From: Euryarchaeota archaeon UBA86
GTDB taxonomy: Archaea; Thermoplasmatota; Poseidoniia; Poseidoniales; Thalassarchaeaceae
Assembly (NCBI GenBank): GCA_002503055.1
Contig: DAQX01000016.1
Location: 1-38,995, forward strand
Length of the DNA stretch: 38,995 bases
Direction: 5' to 3'
Below the pieces are notes generated by a model. That model searched no databases, was not told the origin of the DNA, and saw only the letters and a list, made by a program, of their open reading frames with translations. The position numbers and the translations under genes are program-made. Of the stretch, positions 24,017-32,947 are shown piece after piece. Numbering within the stretch: position 1 is the first letter of the stretch; every line of letters begins with the position of its first letter.

Positions 24017-25195
24017 TCAAATCAATCCCAGCTCTCGGCCACAAGCGTCAAACTTGGCTATTACCTCGTCTAGATCGTCTCGAGATAAGCCAGCTGACAT
24101 CTGAGTTCTAACTCTAGCTTTGTCACGCGCTACCATTGGGAAAACGATTGCCCCTGCCATCACACCTTGTTCTCTGAGTGCGGATGACAGTTCTTGGGCC
24201 AGTGAACTCTCACCACACATCACTGGGATAATTGGCGTCTCACTCACACCGGTGTCAAAGCCTAGTGATTCTAGCTCACTGCGGAAGTAATCGGTGTTGC
24301 TCCATAGTTTCTTGACATGTTGTGGTTCGGTCATCAAAACCTCTACCGCAGCCTTCTGTGCTGCTGCTACTCCGGGAGGCTGGCTTCCTGAGAGTAACCA
24401 AGAGCGGCTATGGTTGAGTGCGTGTCTGCGTACATCTTCTGAACCCGCCACAATTCCTCCTTGAACTCCTAAGGCCTTCGAGTAAGACCCTATCTCGAAG
24501 GTTACCCTTCCTTGTAAGCCGAAGTGAGCGACTATTCCACGGCCCTCTCCTAGAACTCCTTCGCCATGACAGTCATCTACGAATATCATCGCATCGTGTG
24601 CTTCGGCGAGTTCAGTAATTTCATCCAGAGGTGCGATATCACCATCCATGCTGAAAACCCCGTCAGTAATGATCAATTTCCTATCGCTATCCTTGTATTG
24701 TTTGAGTATGTTCTCTAATGCATCCATGTCATTATGTTGGTAGACTGCCCTAGATGCCTTAGTCAACCTGACTCCATCGATTATGGAGCCATGATTCAAT
24801 TCATCGGAGATGATTACATCCTCAGGCCCCCGTACAAGAGTCGGGATTAGTCCAACATTGGCAGTATATCCGGCCGAGTAAATTAGCGCGGCCTCTACTT
24901 CTTTGAACTGGGCACAGAGGTGCTCGGCCTCAAGATGTAAATCCAAGGTGCCGGCAATCGCTCTGACTGAGCCTGAGCCAGCACCATACTTACGCGTGGC
25001 TTCAATCGATGCTTCGACGACTTTGGGGTGAGTTGCGAGATTGAGGTAGTTATTGGCAGAGAGCATGATCATCTCTTGTCCATCTACCATGCATCGCGGC
25101 TCACTTGCTGACTGCAATGCAGGAGGATCCCAGTCGAGACCTTGCGAGCGTAACTCTTCGTAACGGTCGCGCATCCACGATAAGTCGGCTGCCAT
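24017..25195 (-). CDS. kbl: 2-amino-3-ketobutyrate CoA ligase (glycine C-acetyltransferase) or related alpha-oxoamine synthase
   Basis: A PLP enzyme of 392 residues using the ATG at 25195. It carries SANNYLNLATHP near the N-terminus, His135 in ELNHGSIIDG that stacks on PLP, Asp207 in VDDCHGEGVLG, and the PLP lysine Lys240 in GSYSKALGVQGG. The close match to Kbl in these motifs favours threonine breakdown to glycine and acetyl-CoA. Related enzymes making sphingoid bases or 8-amino-7-oxononanoate are less likely. Threonine dehydrogenase is not in the window. An in-frame ATG at 25282 would add 29 residues but overlaps the divergent gene. It heads an operon with the small membrane protein and thioesterase. 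Confidence 0.85.
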   Translation of the reverse strand: MAADLSWMRDRYEELRSQGLDWDPPALQSASEPRCMVDGQEMIMLSANNYLNLATHPKVVEASIEATRKYGAGSGSVRAIAGTLDLHLEAEHLCAQFKEVEAALIYSAGYTANVGLIPTLVRGPEDVIISDELNHGSIIDGVRLTKASRAVYQHNDMDALENILKQYKDSDRKLIITDGVFSMDGDIAPLDEITELAEAHDAMIFVDDCHGEGVLGEGRGIVAHFGLQGRVTFEIGSYSKALGVQGGIVAGSEDVRRHALNHSRSWLLSGSQPPGVAAAQKAAVEVLMTEPQHVKKLWSNTDYFRSELESLGFDTGVSETPIIPVMCGESSLAQELSSALREQGVMAGAIVFPMVARDKARVRTQMSAGLSRDDLDEVIAKFDACGRELGLI

Positions 25196-25196
25196 G

Positions 25197-25259
25197 ACAC
25201 GCAGAGTCAGTTCAGGTTCATTGCTCCATCGGAGGTTGACTCTCTCCTCTAGTGCGTGT
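25197..25259. promoter_or_regulatory. Nested inverted repeats in the kbl / PqqB-like divergent spacer
   Basis: ACACGCA (25197) pairs with TGCGTGT (25253), and the adjacent GAGTCA (25204) pairs with TGACTC (25237), forming two nested dyads in the 95-bp spacer between the two start codons. No TATA box is evident. It may be a regulatory site; the wide spacing makes chance possible. Confidence 0.25.
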
Positions 25260-25290
25260 GCTTCATGCGCTATGCCCTCCACCGAGCAGT

Positions 25291-26157
25291 ATGGCCGTCA
25301 CCCTCACGGTGCTGGGAATTGCTCAGGACGGGGGTGTCCCACATGCAGGATGCGAGTGCTCGAATTGCATGGATGCGCATGATAATCCGATGCTGCGTAG
25401 GCATCCTGTCGCATGCGGTATTGTGGGTTCCGATGGTAGTATGCATTTGATTGAAGCCAGTAGGGCGCTGCCCGACCAAATGAGACTGTGGGCTGATTCC
25501 TTAGACAGACAAGGAGTTGCTAGGCCAGATAGTGTGAGTTTAACTCATGTACACATTGGACATATAGATGGAATTGGCCAGTTTGGAAAGGAAGTTATGG
25601 GTGTCAGCGAGTTGCCATTATTTGCTAGTAGATTGGTCATCGCCGAGATGGAGAAGCGAGAGATGATGATGCCGTTCTCTACCTCAGAAATTACTACGAT
25701 GCAAGGTTTTGAGCCATCCAAAAGTTGTGGTTTTGAGTTGGTTTTCGTTCCAGTCCCTCATCGGGATGAATTTGCCGATACTCATGCCATCTTGATTAGG
25801 GGACCTGACAAATCTGTCTTATTTTTGCCTGACCATGACGAATGGGATGGAACTCTCGCGATGCATGGTGCCGAAACAATTCGTGAGTGGTTGTTCTCTC
25901 TCGAAGTCGATATTGCCCTGATTGACGGTTCTTTCTGGGGGCCGGAGGAGTTACCCGGGAGAGACATGAGTCAGATCCCTCATCCCACTGTTTCGGAGAG
26001 CCTGATGAGATTGGGTAAAAGGAGTGAAGGGGACCCTGAGATTCACTTCACTCACCTGAATCACTCAAATCCACTTCTCAAACAAGGAAGCGAGTACGAC
26101 GAGTTGGTCAAAATGGGGTGGGGAGTCAGTTGGCAGGGTCAGCACTTTTCGCTTTGA
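25291..26157 (+). CDS. PqqB-like metallo-beta-lactamase-fold protein
   Basis: A 288-residue protein. Its N-terminus TVLGIAQDGGVPHAGCECSNC strongly resembles PqqB, the coenzyme PQQ synthesis protein, including the metal-binding cysteines in GCECSNC. The metallo-beta-lactamase motif appears as LTHVHIGHIDG (His86, His88, His91, Asp93), with further histidines in HRDEFADTH and LPDHDEWDG. No other PQQ synthesis gene is present in the window, so a role in PQQ formation is doubtful. A hydrolase or oxygenase role is equally possible. The ATG at 25291 fits the conserved start better than the ORF start at 25252, which overlaps the kbl region. Confidence 0.75.
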   Translation: MAVTLTVLGIAQDGGVPHAGCECSNCMDAHDNPMLRRHPVACGIVGSDGSMHLIEASRALPDQMRLWADSLDRQGVARPDSVSLTHVHIGHIDGIGQFGKEVMGVSELPLFASRLVIAEMEKREMMMPFSTSEITTMQGFEPSKSCGFELVFVPVPHRDEFADTHAILIRGPDKSVLFLPDHDEWDGTLAMHGAETIREWLFSLEVDIALIDGSFWGPEELPGRDMSQIPHPTVSESLMRLGKRSEGDPEIHFTHLNHSNPLLKQGSEYDELVKMGWGVSWQGQHFSL

Positions 26158-26190
26158 TTTCGTATCAGGAACATTATGAGCGGCCGCCCT

Positions 26191-26198
26191 AGGAGGAG
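26191..26198 (+). promoter_or_regulatory. Shine-Dalgarno sequence of ribK
   Basis: AGGAGGAG ends 3 bp before the ATG at 26202. It fixes the start of this short gene. A CATTATG patch about 27 bp before the start may be a weak TATA box. Confidence 0.6.
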
Positions 26199-26201
26199 AA
26201 C

Positions 26202-26636
26202 ATGCATCTGGCCGGAGTGGTATCGAGTGGTCTCGGTCGTGCGCATGTATTCATGGCACAAGCACACTACCAAGATCAGTTCAAGACGATACTGGGGACG
26301 GGTGCATGGCCTGGTACTCTGAACATCGAACTGTTCGGCGATAATCTAGCAGAATACAGAAGCCTCAGAGCTCTGGCCGGACTTGAAGAAGGAGAGAAGG
26401 CTAAGCGTACTAAGGCACTAAGAGTGCATGGTTTTGAACGCTCAGGGAAATCATTCGGAGGCGCCACCGCATTCAGAGCAGAAATAAGACGCGGTGGTGA
26501 TGAGTGGATTGGATGTGCTATACTGATTCCTGACTTAACTCGGCATACTGAGATAGCCGAAGTTATTTCTTCCTCATTCCTGCGTGAAGCGTTGCCATGC
26601 GAAGATGGGGATGAGGTCTTCATCAGGCTTGTTTGA
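26202..26636 (+). CDS. ribK: CTP-dependent riboflavin kinase, archaeal type
   Basis: It phosphorylates riboflavin to FMN using CTP rather than ATP, a reaction specific to archaea. The 144-residue length and order of conserved segments fit: GVVSSGLGRAHVFMA near the N-terminus, then GTGAWPGTLNIEL (about 32-44) where the family has the PGTLN motif, and a C-terminal beta-barrel. It is preceded by a strong Shine-Dalgarno sequence. The 3' end overlaps truA on the opposite strand by 14 bp. The gene stands alone on its strand, so it is probably transcribed independently or after the PqqB-like gene 44 bp upstream. Confidence 0.9.
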   Translation: MHLAGVVSSGLGRAHVFMAQAHYQDQFKTILGTGAWPGTLNIELFGDNLAEYRSLRALAGLEEGEKAKRTKALRVHGFERSGKSFGGATAFRAEIRRGGDEWIGCAILIPDLTRHTEIAEVISSSFLREALPCEDGDEVFIRLV

Positions 26637-27504
26637 GAAGTCTCATCCACTCTCTCTCCAGCAGTGTTGACATCTCCAGACGAGCGAGCGAGCGCCATCT
26701 GGTGTGCTGTCTGGCATCATCCGGAGGAGAGGTGAACCACCTCGTTTTAGGCAGAGCTGAATCGATCATATTCGAAGTATGTAGATTCTCGATTGACCAG
26801 AGCATCAAACCCTCTGAGGGGGATCTTCCGAGATCGACGGGGATATCGGGATTGTCAAGTGCTGATTGGATATCTTCGATACTATTCCTTCCTGAAGCCA
26901 CTCCAGAAATTGCGCTGGCCATTCTACGGACCTGATTCCACAGGAATGCCCTTGATTTTACAGAGATTCCAATGATACGACCTTCTTCGGTTGTCCACGG
27001 AATACATTCGTCAACAGTCCTGATTGGGTTCTTTCCCTCATCGAGGCGGCACAAGTTCGTGAAATCGTGCTGACCCTGCAATACCGAGCAAGCCTCGGCG
27101 AATGCATCATCATCAACTTCTCTAGGCCAATCATGAGACACCTCGGTGCGATACAGATAGTGACGAGAGGTTGAGTGTCTGATTCTCATATCCTCAGGTA
27201 TTCCTTCGGCACCCCAAGCTATCACTCCTATCGGTAAATTGTCATTCAGAGCCCTCAGTAGATTGGCTCTCTGAATTGATCTGGCTACCTCACTCGGCAG
27301 ATCTATTCTAGCCAGATTCATCCTCACGCTTACTCCTGCATCTGTGCGGCTGGACATCTCTAGGCAGTTGGAAGAACCCCAGCCGAGTCTCTCTAAAGCC
27401 TTGACAAGAGAGCCTTCTACCGTCCTGATACCAGGCTGAGTCTGGGAACCATGGAAGGAATCTCCGTGGTAGCCTAGGGCGACCATTACACGGTCGCTGT
27501 CCAA
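26623..27504 (-). CDS. truA: tRNA pseudouridine synthase A
   Basis: TruA converts uridines 38-40 of tRNA anticodon arms to pseudouridine. The 293-residue protein begins with the TruA-like VALGYHGDSFHGSQ and has the catalytic Asp55 in SSRTDAGV. FLWNQVRRM in the C-terminal half is a conserved TruA segment. The start is TTG at 27504, preceded by a GGGAGG sequence; an ATG in frame at 27486 would give a slightly shorter protein. It lies 12 bp after the TPR-like gene on the same strand and is likely co-transcribed with it. Confidence 0.9.
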   Translation of the reverse strand: MDSDRVMVALGYHGDSFHGSQTQPGIRTVEGSLVKALERLGWGSSNCLEMSSRTDAGVSVRMNLARIDLPSEVARSIQRANLLRALNDNLPIGVIAWGAEGIPEDMRIRHSTSRHYLYRTEVSHDWPREVDDDAFAEACSVLQGQHDFTNLCRLDEGKNPIRTVDECIPWTTEEGRIIGISVKSRAFLWNQVRRMASAISGVASGRNSIEDIQSALDNPDIPVDLGRSPSEGLMLWSIENLHTSNMIDSALPKTRWFTSPPDDARQHTRWRSLARLEMSTLLEREWMRLLKQA

Positions 27505-27516
27505 GCAACTGCCTCC

Positions 27517-28062
27517 CTAATCCTCTGCTAGATACTCTGTGGCCTCTTCTGCAGAGGGGAAGCCAAGTCCCAGAAGAGCGAATTCAATGGCTACTGGAAT
27601 ATACTGTCTTGCGAAGGGGTGACTTCTGTCGAAACCTGTCTTCAGGTCGACGGAATCAATGAGTACTCGCGCCGCCTCGTGGAGATGGAAAGAGACATCG
27701 ACTTCATCGTTTGAAGCGCCAAGATCGCGTAGCTTCTGGAATTCTCGTATGGCCATAGGAATACGATCAAACTCAAGCAGAGCATTTGCATGCGCAGCGA
27801 GATACTCTGCATTGTCCGGGGCCATTGATGAGGCTTTACGGAAGTATGCCGCGACCTGTCCTTCGTTTATGCGATCGTTTCCGTTGTCGTCAAGATTACC
27901 ATTCTGTTGAATCTCGAACAGAGCAGCCTCTGCCCATCCATGAAAACCAGCAGGGTCATCTGGGTTAGCCTCAGTATGTGACTCAAAGAGACCCATGGCC
28001 TCCATGAAATCGCCTTGCATGATATGCTGTGCTGCCTTAGTAACCATGTCTTCGTCGCTCAT
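27517..28062 (-). CDS. TPR-like protein of unknown role
   Basis: A 181-residue soluble protein with helical repeats resembling tetratricopeptide repeats: MQGDFMEAMGLFESHTEANP, then VAAYFRKASSMAPDNAEYL and ALLEFDRIPMAIREF, each with the small-large residue spacing of TPR helices. The stretch DDNGNDRIN (about 58-66) is unusually polar for a loop. TPR proteins mediate protein contacts; the partner cannot be deduced. It sits directly upstream of truA with a 12-bp gap and 55 bp after the tryptophan-rich protein gene. Confidence 0.6.
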   Translation of the reverse strand: MSDEDMVTKAAQHIMQGDFMEAMGLFESHTEANPDDPAGFHGWAEAALFEIQQNGNLDDNGNDRINEGQVAAYFRKASSMAPDNAEYLAAHANALLEFDRIPMAIREFQKLRDLGASNDEVDVSFHLHEAARVLIDSVDLKTGFDRSHPFARQYIPVAIEFALLGLGFPSAEEATEYLAED

Positions 28063-28117
28063 CTCATCGCCTCGGTTCCAACTTGGTAGGCCGGAGGTTA
28101 AGAACGGTGCGGCGCCG

Positions 28118-29311
28118 CTAGTGTAGAATTCCCCATGTGTGCTCAGCGTTTCCGACCATCCACTCGTAGTCTTCTCCGGTCCTCAACCCCTGCTCATCTA
28201 GGATTGCTATGTTGAGTACTTCTAGCGGATATTCATTGTATGTCAAATGACTGACCATACCAGCTCGTGTCGGTTGATCAAATGTCCAGCGTGCCCTGCT
28301 AACTGCCCTTACGATAATCGAAATCTGAGTCCTTCCGTTCCAAACTTTGACTTTGAACTTAGGCAGAGGGTTTCCATGATTGTCCAATAGTGGCTCGTCC
28401 TCTTCCGGCTTTAGTACCTCGACCTCACAGCGCTTGAAGTTCTCAGTCCTGCCTCTTCTAGCATCATGGAATATTCCCGTACCTATTGCCGGAGTCCGAA
28501 TAAAATCTCGAAGACGCCATGGCTTGTCATCCATTGAGGTCATTCCGGGGGTGATATGTGGCCTAAACCAATCAATGTATGAGCCATCATCGAAGTGGAG
28601 CATTCCCCAGAACCAAGGGAATGATGGCGCTTGCACGGAAACTTTCTGGAAGTATGCTGAGCCTTCAAACTCCTCTCCATCAACTTTCAGATTGAGTTTT
28701 GTTCCCTGAAGCCTCAGAATATCATAGCCCATGTTGAGGCCGTACACATTGTTCCTGTAGGTCAGAGTGCTGGGGGGGCCCCACCAAGGAGTCATTTCAG
28801 CCTCAAACGAAGTTGGAGCCCCCTCGGCGCGTGCCTGTTCATCACTAGTCAGAGAGAGCCAGAAGCCCTTGTTGCCAGGCCTCATCCCCAATGAGAAGTC
28901 CTCATCTAGAATCGGAACTATGGCGCCTGCTCCTTCACCGGATCCGTCTGCTGGCCATAGAGGGTGTTTGTCATCGACCAGGGCCATTCTGCATTCCCTC
29001 ATTACTAGGGGCTCAAACATCTTCTTTCCGTCATACCACCAAGCGCATACCATTCCAGGGATGACATGCCCTCCATCTTCATCAATAGCCATCCTTGATC
29101 CGGGCTTCCACCAATACCCATTGACTCTAATCGCAGGAGTTTCCTTGGTAGACCAGAGGATCATTAGTTGCCGTGAGCGTTTTGGATTATCGGGGTCAGG
29201 TACGAACATAATCGCCCAGTACCACCACCAAGATAGGCGAGGGATAGGGGGCATCACATCCAGTCTCCAGAGCGAAGATAAATCTCCAACGAATTTCTCC
29301 ATCTTCTCCAT
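28118..29311 (-). CDS. Tryptophan-rich protein, possibly CrtC/AttH-like (lipocalin-related)
   Basis: A 397-residue protein with very many Trp and Phe residues and no membrane span or signal peptide. The stretch SFPWFWGMLHFDDGSYIDWF (about 225-245), and the C-terminal NAEHTWGILH, resemble segments of CrtC/AttH-like proteins (carotenoid hydratase or lipocalin-like folds). That comparison is from memory and weak. AttH-type proteins are encoded beside ABC transporter genes in some bacteria, which would fit this place: it follows the ABC permease by 9 bp and is the last gene of the operon. The 55-bp spacer after it contains a 10-bp palindrome GCGGCGCCGC without a T-run. Function unknown. Confidence 0.45.
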   Translation of the reverse strand: MEKMEKFVGDLSSLWRLDVMPPIPRLSWWWYWAIMFVPDPDNPKRSRQLMILWSTKETPAIRVNGYWWKPGSRMAIDEDGGHVIPGMVCAWWYDGKKMFEPLVMRECRMALVDDKHPLWPADGSGEGAGAIVPILDEDFSLGMRPGNKGFWLSLTSDEQARAEGAPTSFEAEMTPWWGPPSTLTYRNNVYGLNMGYDILRLQGTKLNLKVDGEEFEGSAYFQKVSVQAPSFPWFWGMLHFDDGSYIDWFRPHITPGMTSMDDKPWRLRDFIRTPAIGTGIFHDARRGRTENFKRCEVEVLKPEEDEPLLDNHGNPLPKFKVKVWNGRTQISIIVRAVSRARWTFDQPTRAGMVSHLTYNEYPLEVLNIAILDEQGLRTGEDYEWMVGNAEHTWGILH

Positions 29312-29320
29312 GTAGATTCC

Positions 29321-30991
29321 TCACATAATTTCGCGATTCTTGAAACTGGATTGACCGATGGCCATCATGAGCAAAGTGATCATCACTAGGACTGAGCAAC
29401 TGACTAGCAAAGCTACGACGGGACTTTGTGTTCCAAGAGTGTGTACTGGAGGTTGCCAGAAGAATGGTAGGCCAGATTCAACGCCAAAGGCACTGGAAAT
29501 CTGAGTATATTGGAGAGTGTCTGGCCAAGCAATCAGGACTACTGAATCGATCAGCTGTAAAGCCCAATGAGATACAGAAAGCATAGGCACCGTAGCAGAG
29601 GGTAGAGTCATCGTAAACAGCCCCATGATAAATTCCCAGATTCCAAGAATGATGCAGAAGTATACGCCGTACTTAGGGGCGATTAGTCCGATTGTATTGT
29701 ACAGCGCCCCATATGCGGCCAGCACCAATATGGTGGCAAATCCCACCCCCAGCCATACTGGATAATCTGATAGCCTGACTATACTATCTCCAGGTGCAAT
29801 CAAAGATGTAACGAATGCCATAATCAGTACAAGTACGAGAATATAGGTGCCGGCTAACAAGAGATACCCAAGTAATCGATAGAGGATGAATTCCGCCCTG
29901 TGTATGGGCTTAGAAAGAAGATAGTGAAGAGTTCCATTCTCTGTCTCGTCCCTGATGAGGCCCAAAGCTAGGAAGAGCGGGATGAATATCCCAAGCATCA
30001 TTACGAAGGCCATCTTTCCTGTTCCAATGATGAATGTTCTGTGACCCATCTCGCCCTCAAACTCACTCTCAGCTGCATCCTCATTGACATTGTTATCAGG
30101 CCTGATATCCACAATCTCATTCTTGTCGGAGTCAAGAACCCAGACGACATCGCATGGAATTCCATTGTTGTTATCGTCGTTAGGATCGATTAGGCAGTCG
30201 CCGTCATCATCGACTTCAAAACCATCACAGAAATACACTGTTTGGCTGTCGTATGTGCCAATTCTACAATCACTTGCAACATATAATTCGGAGACATCTT
30301 CGCCATCCCAGAGTATACCATCCTCGTCAATGTAAGTTGAAGGAGCCTCGGGTTCGATGTCGGTCTCGTCAGTATAGTATCCCCACTCGATGTAGTAATT
30401 CTCAGGAGCGTTGACAGTCCCAGATGCTCTGAATTTTCCACTGACAAAATACGAGCCATCATCATACAAACATGCGGAGCCCCAGTCAATCCACCAGTCT
30501 ACTGTGGGCTCCCCCTCGGGGCAAGTTTCAACATCGTTCCAGTCCACAATACCTGACCATCTGCTACCGGAATACTCAGTATCTATCCACTCCGCATCAA
30601 AGAGTCCAGTTCCTTCCCATGTATGATTCCCAGAGTGGATTCTGTTGTTGTCATTCCAATCTATCTCTCCAGTACTGATATAGTAGCCTGAACCCGGGAA
30701 TTCATCTCCATTCCAATCACTTGTTCCATACTTGTACTCTTGGCCTTCGGGGTATCCATCATTATCCCAATCATTCGAATCTCCGTCGTTATCAATCGGA
30801 TCAAATTCTTCTCTGATACCATCAATGTAGAACGCCAAAAGAAGTATCATCACTAGGGCCCCTACTGAAAGAACTACCCATGTTGAGACTCGGTGCCTCA
30901 ATTGCCTGATTGTTAGCTCTGTAATGGCGCCAGCCTTGCGATCCATTCGAGTCCATACCGACTCAGCTAGTGATTTCCCCTTCTCATCCAT
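29321..30991 (-). CDS. ABC-2 type permease with large acidic extracytoplasmic insertion
   Basis: A 556-residue membrane protein. The first span lies at about 38-55, followed by an insertion of roughly 260 residues (57-316) rich in Asp, Asn, Trp and Gly. It opens with repeats such as DPIDNDGDSNDWDNDG and later DDDGDCLIDPNDDNNN, which resemble calcium-binding thrombospondin-type repeats; it also has six cysteines. Five or more spans follow from about 326 to the C-terminus, with the ABC-2 segment RDETENGTLHYLLSKPIHRAEF near 345-366. The ATG at 30991 is preceded by GGAGGAG, which decides against the earlier TTG at 31006. Only 1 bp separates it from its ATPase gene. Confidence 0.75.
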   Translation of the reverse strand: MDEKGKSLAESVWTRMDRKAGAITELTIRQLRHRVSTWVVLSVGALVMILLLAFYIDGIREEFDPIDNDGDSNDWDNDGYPEGQEYKYGTSDWNGDEFPGSGYYISTGEIDWNDNNRIHSGNHTWEGTGLFDAEWIDTEYSGSRWSGIVDWNDVETCPEGEPTVDWWIDWGSACLYDDGSYFVSGKFRASGTVNAPENYYIEWGYYTDETDIEPEAPSTYIDEDGILWDGEDVSELYVASDCRIGTYDSQTVYFCDGFEVDDDGDCLIDPNDDNNNGIPCDVVWVLDSDKNEIVDIRPDNNVNEDAAESEFEGEMGHRTFIIGTGKMAFVMMLGIFIPLFLALGLIRDETENGTLHYLLSKPIHRAEFILYRLLGYLLLAGTYILVLVLIMAFVTSLIAPGDSIVRLSDYPVWLGVGFATILVLAAYGALYNTIGLIAPKYGVYFCIILGIWEFIMGLFTMTLPSATVPMLSVSHWALQLIDSVVLIAWPDTLQYTQISSAFGVESGLPFFWQPPVHTLGTQSPVVALLVSCSVLVMITLLMMAIGQSSFKNREIM

Positions 30992-30992
30992 A

Positions 30993-31928
30993 CTATGCTC
31001 CTCCAATCAGATATCCGAGCAACGCCTCTAGATTATCATCCGGGTTATCGATGGCCTCGACTGGCACTCCTGATTCGGAAATTATTCGAGGAAGGATAGC
31101 GTGAGCAGCGGACAAATCATTGGTTTGAATCTCCAACTGCCCTTCGTTGGGGAAACGGACTCCGTATACTGGTTTCTCGGCGATGAATTTGCGAGCCAGT
31201 TCACGAGGGTTTTCGCAAGTCAAAAGGATACGATGAGGGTGTTTGTCGAGGAGTCCTCTGATTGCGTGCAAGTTCCCTAGGGCCAGTAATCTGCCTTCGT
31301 TCAAAATGACAATCTGTTCTGTGATTCTCTCAATCTCTTCGAGTATGTGGCTCGAAACCAGTACGGTCTTGCCTTGAGAGCCGAGTTCTCTAATGACGCT
31401 CATGATGCTAGTTCGAGCAATGGGGTCACAGCCATGCAGAGGTTCGTCTAGGATAATCAGATCGGGGTCATGAACTAGGGCATGCGCAATCTTGACGCGT
31501 TGTCTCATTCCCTTGCTGTATTTTCCTATCTCCTTATTCATTACATCCGATAGGCCCACGAAATCTAGAACATGTTCGGCTCTGTCAATCGCTTCCTCGC
31601 GAGTCATTCCATGAAGACGAGCGAGGGTGGACACGAAATCTAGGGCAGTCATCCAGTCGTACATCCTCTCGGACTCGCTGACATAGCCAATCCTACGGTA
31701 TGGAGATGGATTGACCCAAGGGTCTTCTCCGAAAAGTCGGACGCTTCCCTGACTCGGTTTTATCCTGCCCATCAGGAGTTTGAAAAGTGTCGATTTACCG
31801 GCCCCATTGGGTCCTAAAACTCCAGTTACTCCTCCGTCTATTGCTAGAGAAACATCGTTGATTCCAATGACTTGGTCGTACCATTTTGAGACTTGGTCGA
31901 CTACAACGGCGGGTGTCTTCTGACTCAT
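30993..31928 (-). CDS. ABC transporter ATPase, CcmA/MRP-like (partner of the permease at 29321)
   Basis: A 311-residue ATPase. Walker A is GPNGAGKST (about 38-46), signature SKGMRQ at about 138-143 in place of the classic LSGGQ, Walker B LIILDEP at about 156-162, and the switch His in VSSHILEEIE. A ~85-residue C-terminal domain follows, as in ABC-2 type drug or polysaccharide exporters. Its start overlaps the stop of the upstream permease gene by 4 bp (ATGA), and the next permease starts 1 bp after its stop. It would energise one of the two permeases. Confidence 0.9.
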   Translation of the reverse strand: MSQKTPAVVVDQVSKWYDQVIGINDVSLAIDGGVTGVLGPNGAGKSTLFKLLMGRIKPSQGSVRLFGEDPWVNPSPYRRIGYVSESERMYDWMTALDFVSTLARLHGMTREEAIDRAEHVLDFVGLSDVMNKEIGKYSKGMRQRVKIAHALVHDPDLIILDEPLHGCDPIARTSIMSVIRELGSQGKTVLVSSHILEEIERITEQIVILNEGRLLALGNLHAIRGLLDKHPHRILLTCENPRELARKFIAEKPVYGVRFPNEGQLEIQTNDLSAAHAILPRIISESGVPVEAIDNPDDNLEALLGYLIGGA

Positions 31929-32947
31929 TCTCTAGTCACCTCCAGAGAACCAACACGGTATGTCAAGAGTCCAACCGATGCTGCATTGTAAAGCAACATA
32001 GAGACGACAGAAAAGGCGAGTGGGTGATCATAATTAGGTTCGATTCCGAGTAACCATTGGCCTATGTGGGCAAGTGAATCATAAGGGCTCAGAACATACA
32101 GAATAGAGGAGTCGAACTGAGAGTCTATCAACAGGGCAAGGAGTTTAGTTCCATAGATTACGCCAAGGAATGCTATAGCTGCGAAGAATCTGCTCTGGCT
32201 GATGCTCGATAGAGCCAAGCCGATTGAGGTATAGGTGATTACCACTAGTATTCCGGCGATTAGTCCGCCAAGGAACATGGGCAAGGTGTCAACAAGATAT
32301 GCCCATCCTTCACCGTTGAAGACGATTGCAGATGTGTAGTAAACGAAGTATGAGAGTACTATGACGAAGCCTAGTACTACTGCTACGCTCACATACTTCA
32401 TCACAGTGTAGTCTGTTCTCGTCACTGGTCGTGAGAAGTAGATGGCACTGGTCCCAAACTTCCTATCGTCAGAGATCATACCCCCTACTACCAGAGCAGT
32501 CAGCATGGGCCAACAACAAAGGTTACGAGGGAAATATCCCAGAACCTGCCCCCACAAGTTGTAGCGATTGATTCCCCACAATCTAGAAAATGTATCATTC
32601 ATGAAACTGTCACTCGATAGAGAAGCTAGGAATAGCATTAGCACGGGGAGGAGAGAATACAGCAGAATAACGAAAATTGCCAGTCTGACCATTGGATGAT
32701 AGTGTCTGTGACCAGACCCCTTGAATAGGCCGTAAACATGGTGCCTGAATATTGCGTAGTTGCGGACCCATCTGGGCCCAAGTTCGCCATCCCAAGGACG
32801 GTAAGTCTGCTCGAAAAGAGTCCCTATGTGGGCTTCTGATTTGGCCACGATAGCCTTGGCATCTTCGTCACCATCACCGGCCCCATAAGCGACCTCCATT
32901 CGGGTCTTTGTACCCTCAATATCGAGATCTTCAGGCAGTTTCTTCAC
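31925..32947 (-). CDS. ABC-2 type permease
   Basis: A 340-residue membrane protein with a ~90-residue cytoplasmic N-terminal region, including the arginine-rich segment PRWVRNYAIFRHH, then about six spans at roughly 90-110, 135-160, 178-200, 215-240, 248-265 and 300-320. The loop GGMISDDRKFGTSAIYFSRPVTRTDY resembles the conserved cytoplasmic loop of ABC-2 permeases. It lacks the large extracytoplasmic insertion of its neighbour at 29321. Its 5' end overlaps the upstream ATPase gene by 17 bp and its 3' end overlaps the next ATPase by 4 bp. Substrate unknown. Confidence 0.8.
   Translation of the reverse strand: MKKLPEDLDIEGTKTRMEVAYGAGDGDEDAKAIVAKSEAHIGTLFEQTYRPWDGELGPRWVRNYAIFRHHVYGLFKGSGHRHYHPMVRLAIFVILLYSLLPVLMLFLASLSSDSFMNDTFSRLWGINRYNLWGQVLGYFPRNLCCWPMLTALVVGGMISDDRKFGTSAIYFSRPVTRTDYTVMKYVSVAVVLGFVIVLSYFVYYTSAIVFNGEGWAYLVDTLPMFLGGLIAGILVVITYTSIGLALSSISQSRFFAAIAFLGVIYGTKLLALLIDSQFDSSILYVLSPYDSLAHIGQWLLGIEPNYDHPLAFSVVSMLLYNAASVGLLTYRVGSLEVTRE

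Noticed and set aside
28109..28118. GCGGCGCCGC palindrome as an intrinsic terminator after the Trp-rich gene
   Set aside because: It overlaps the stop codon and has no T-run after it.
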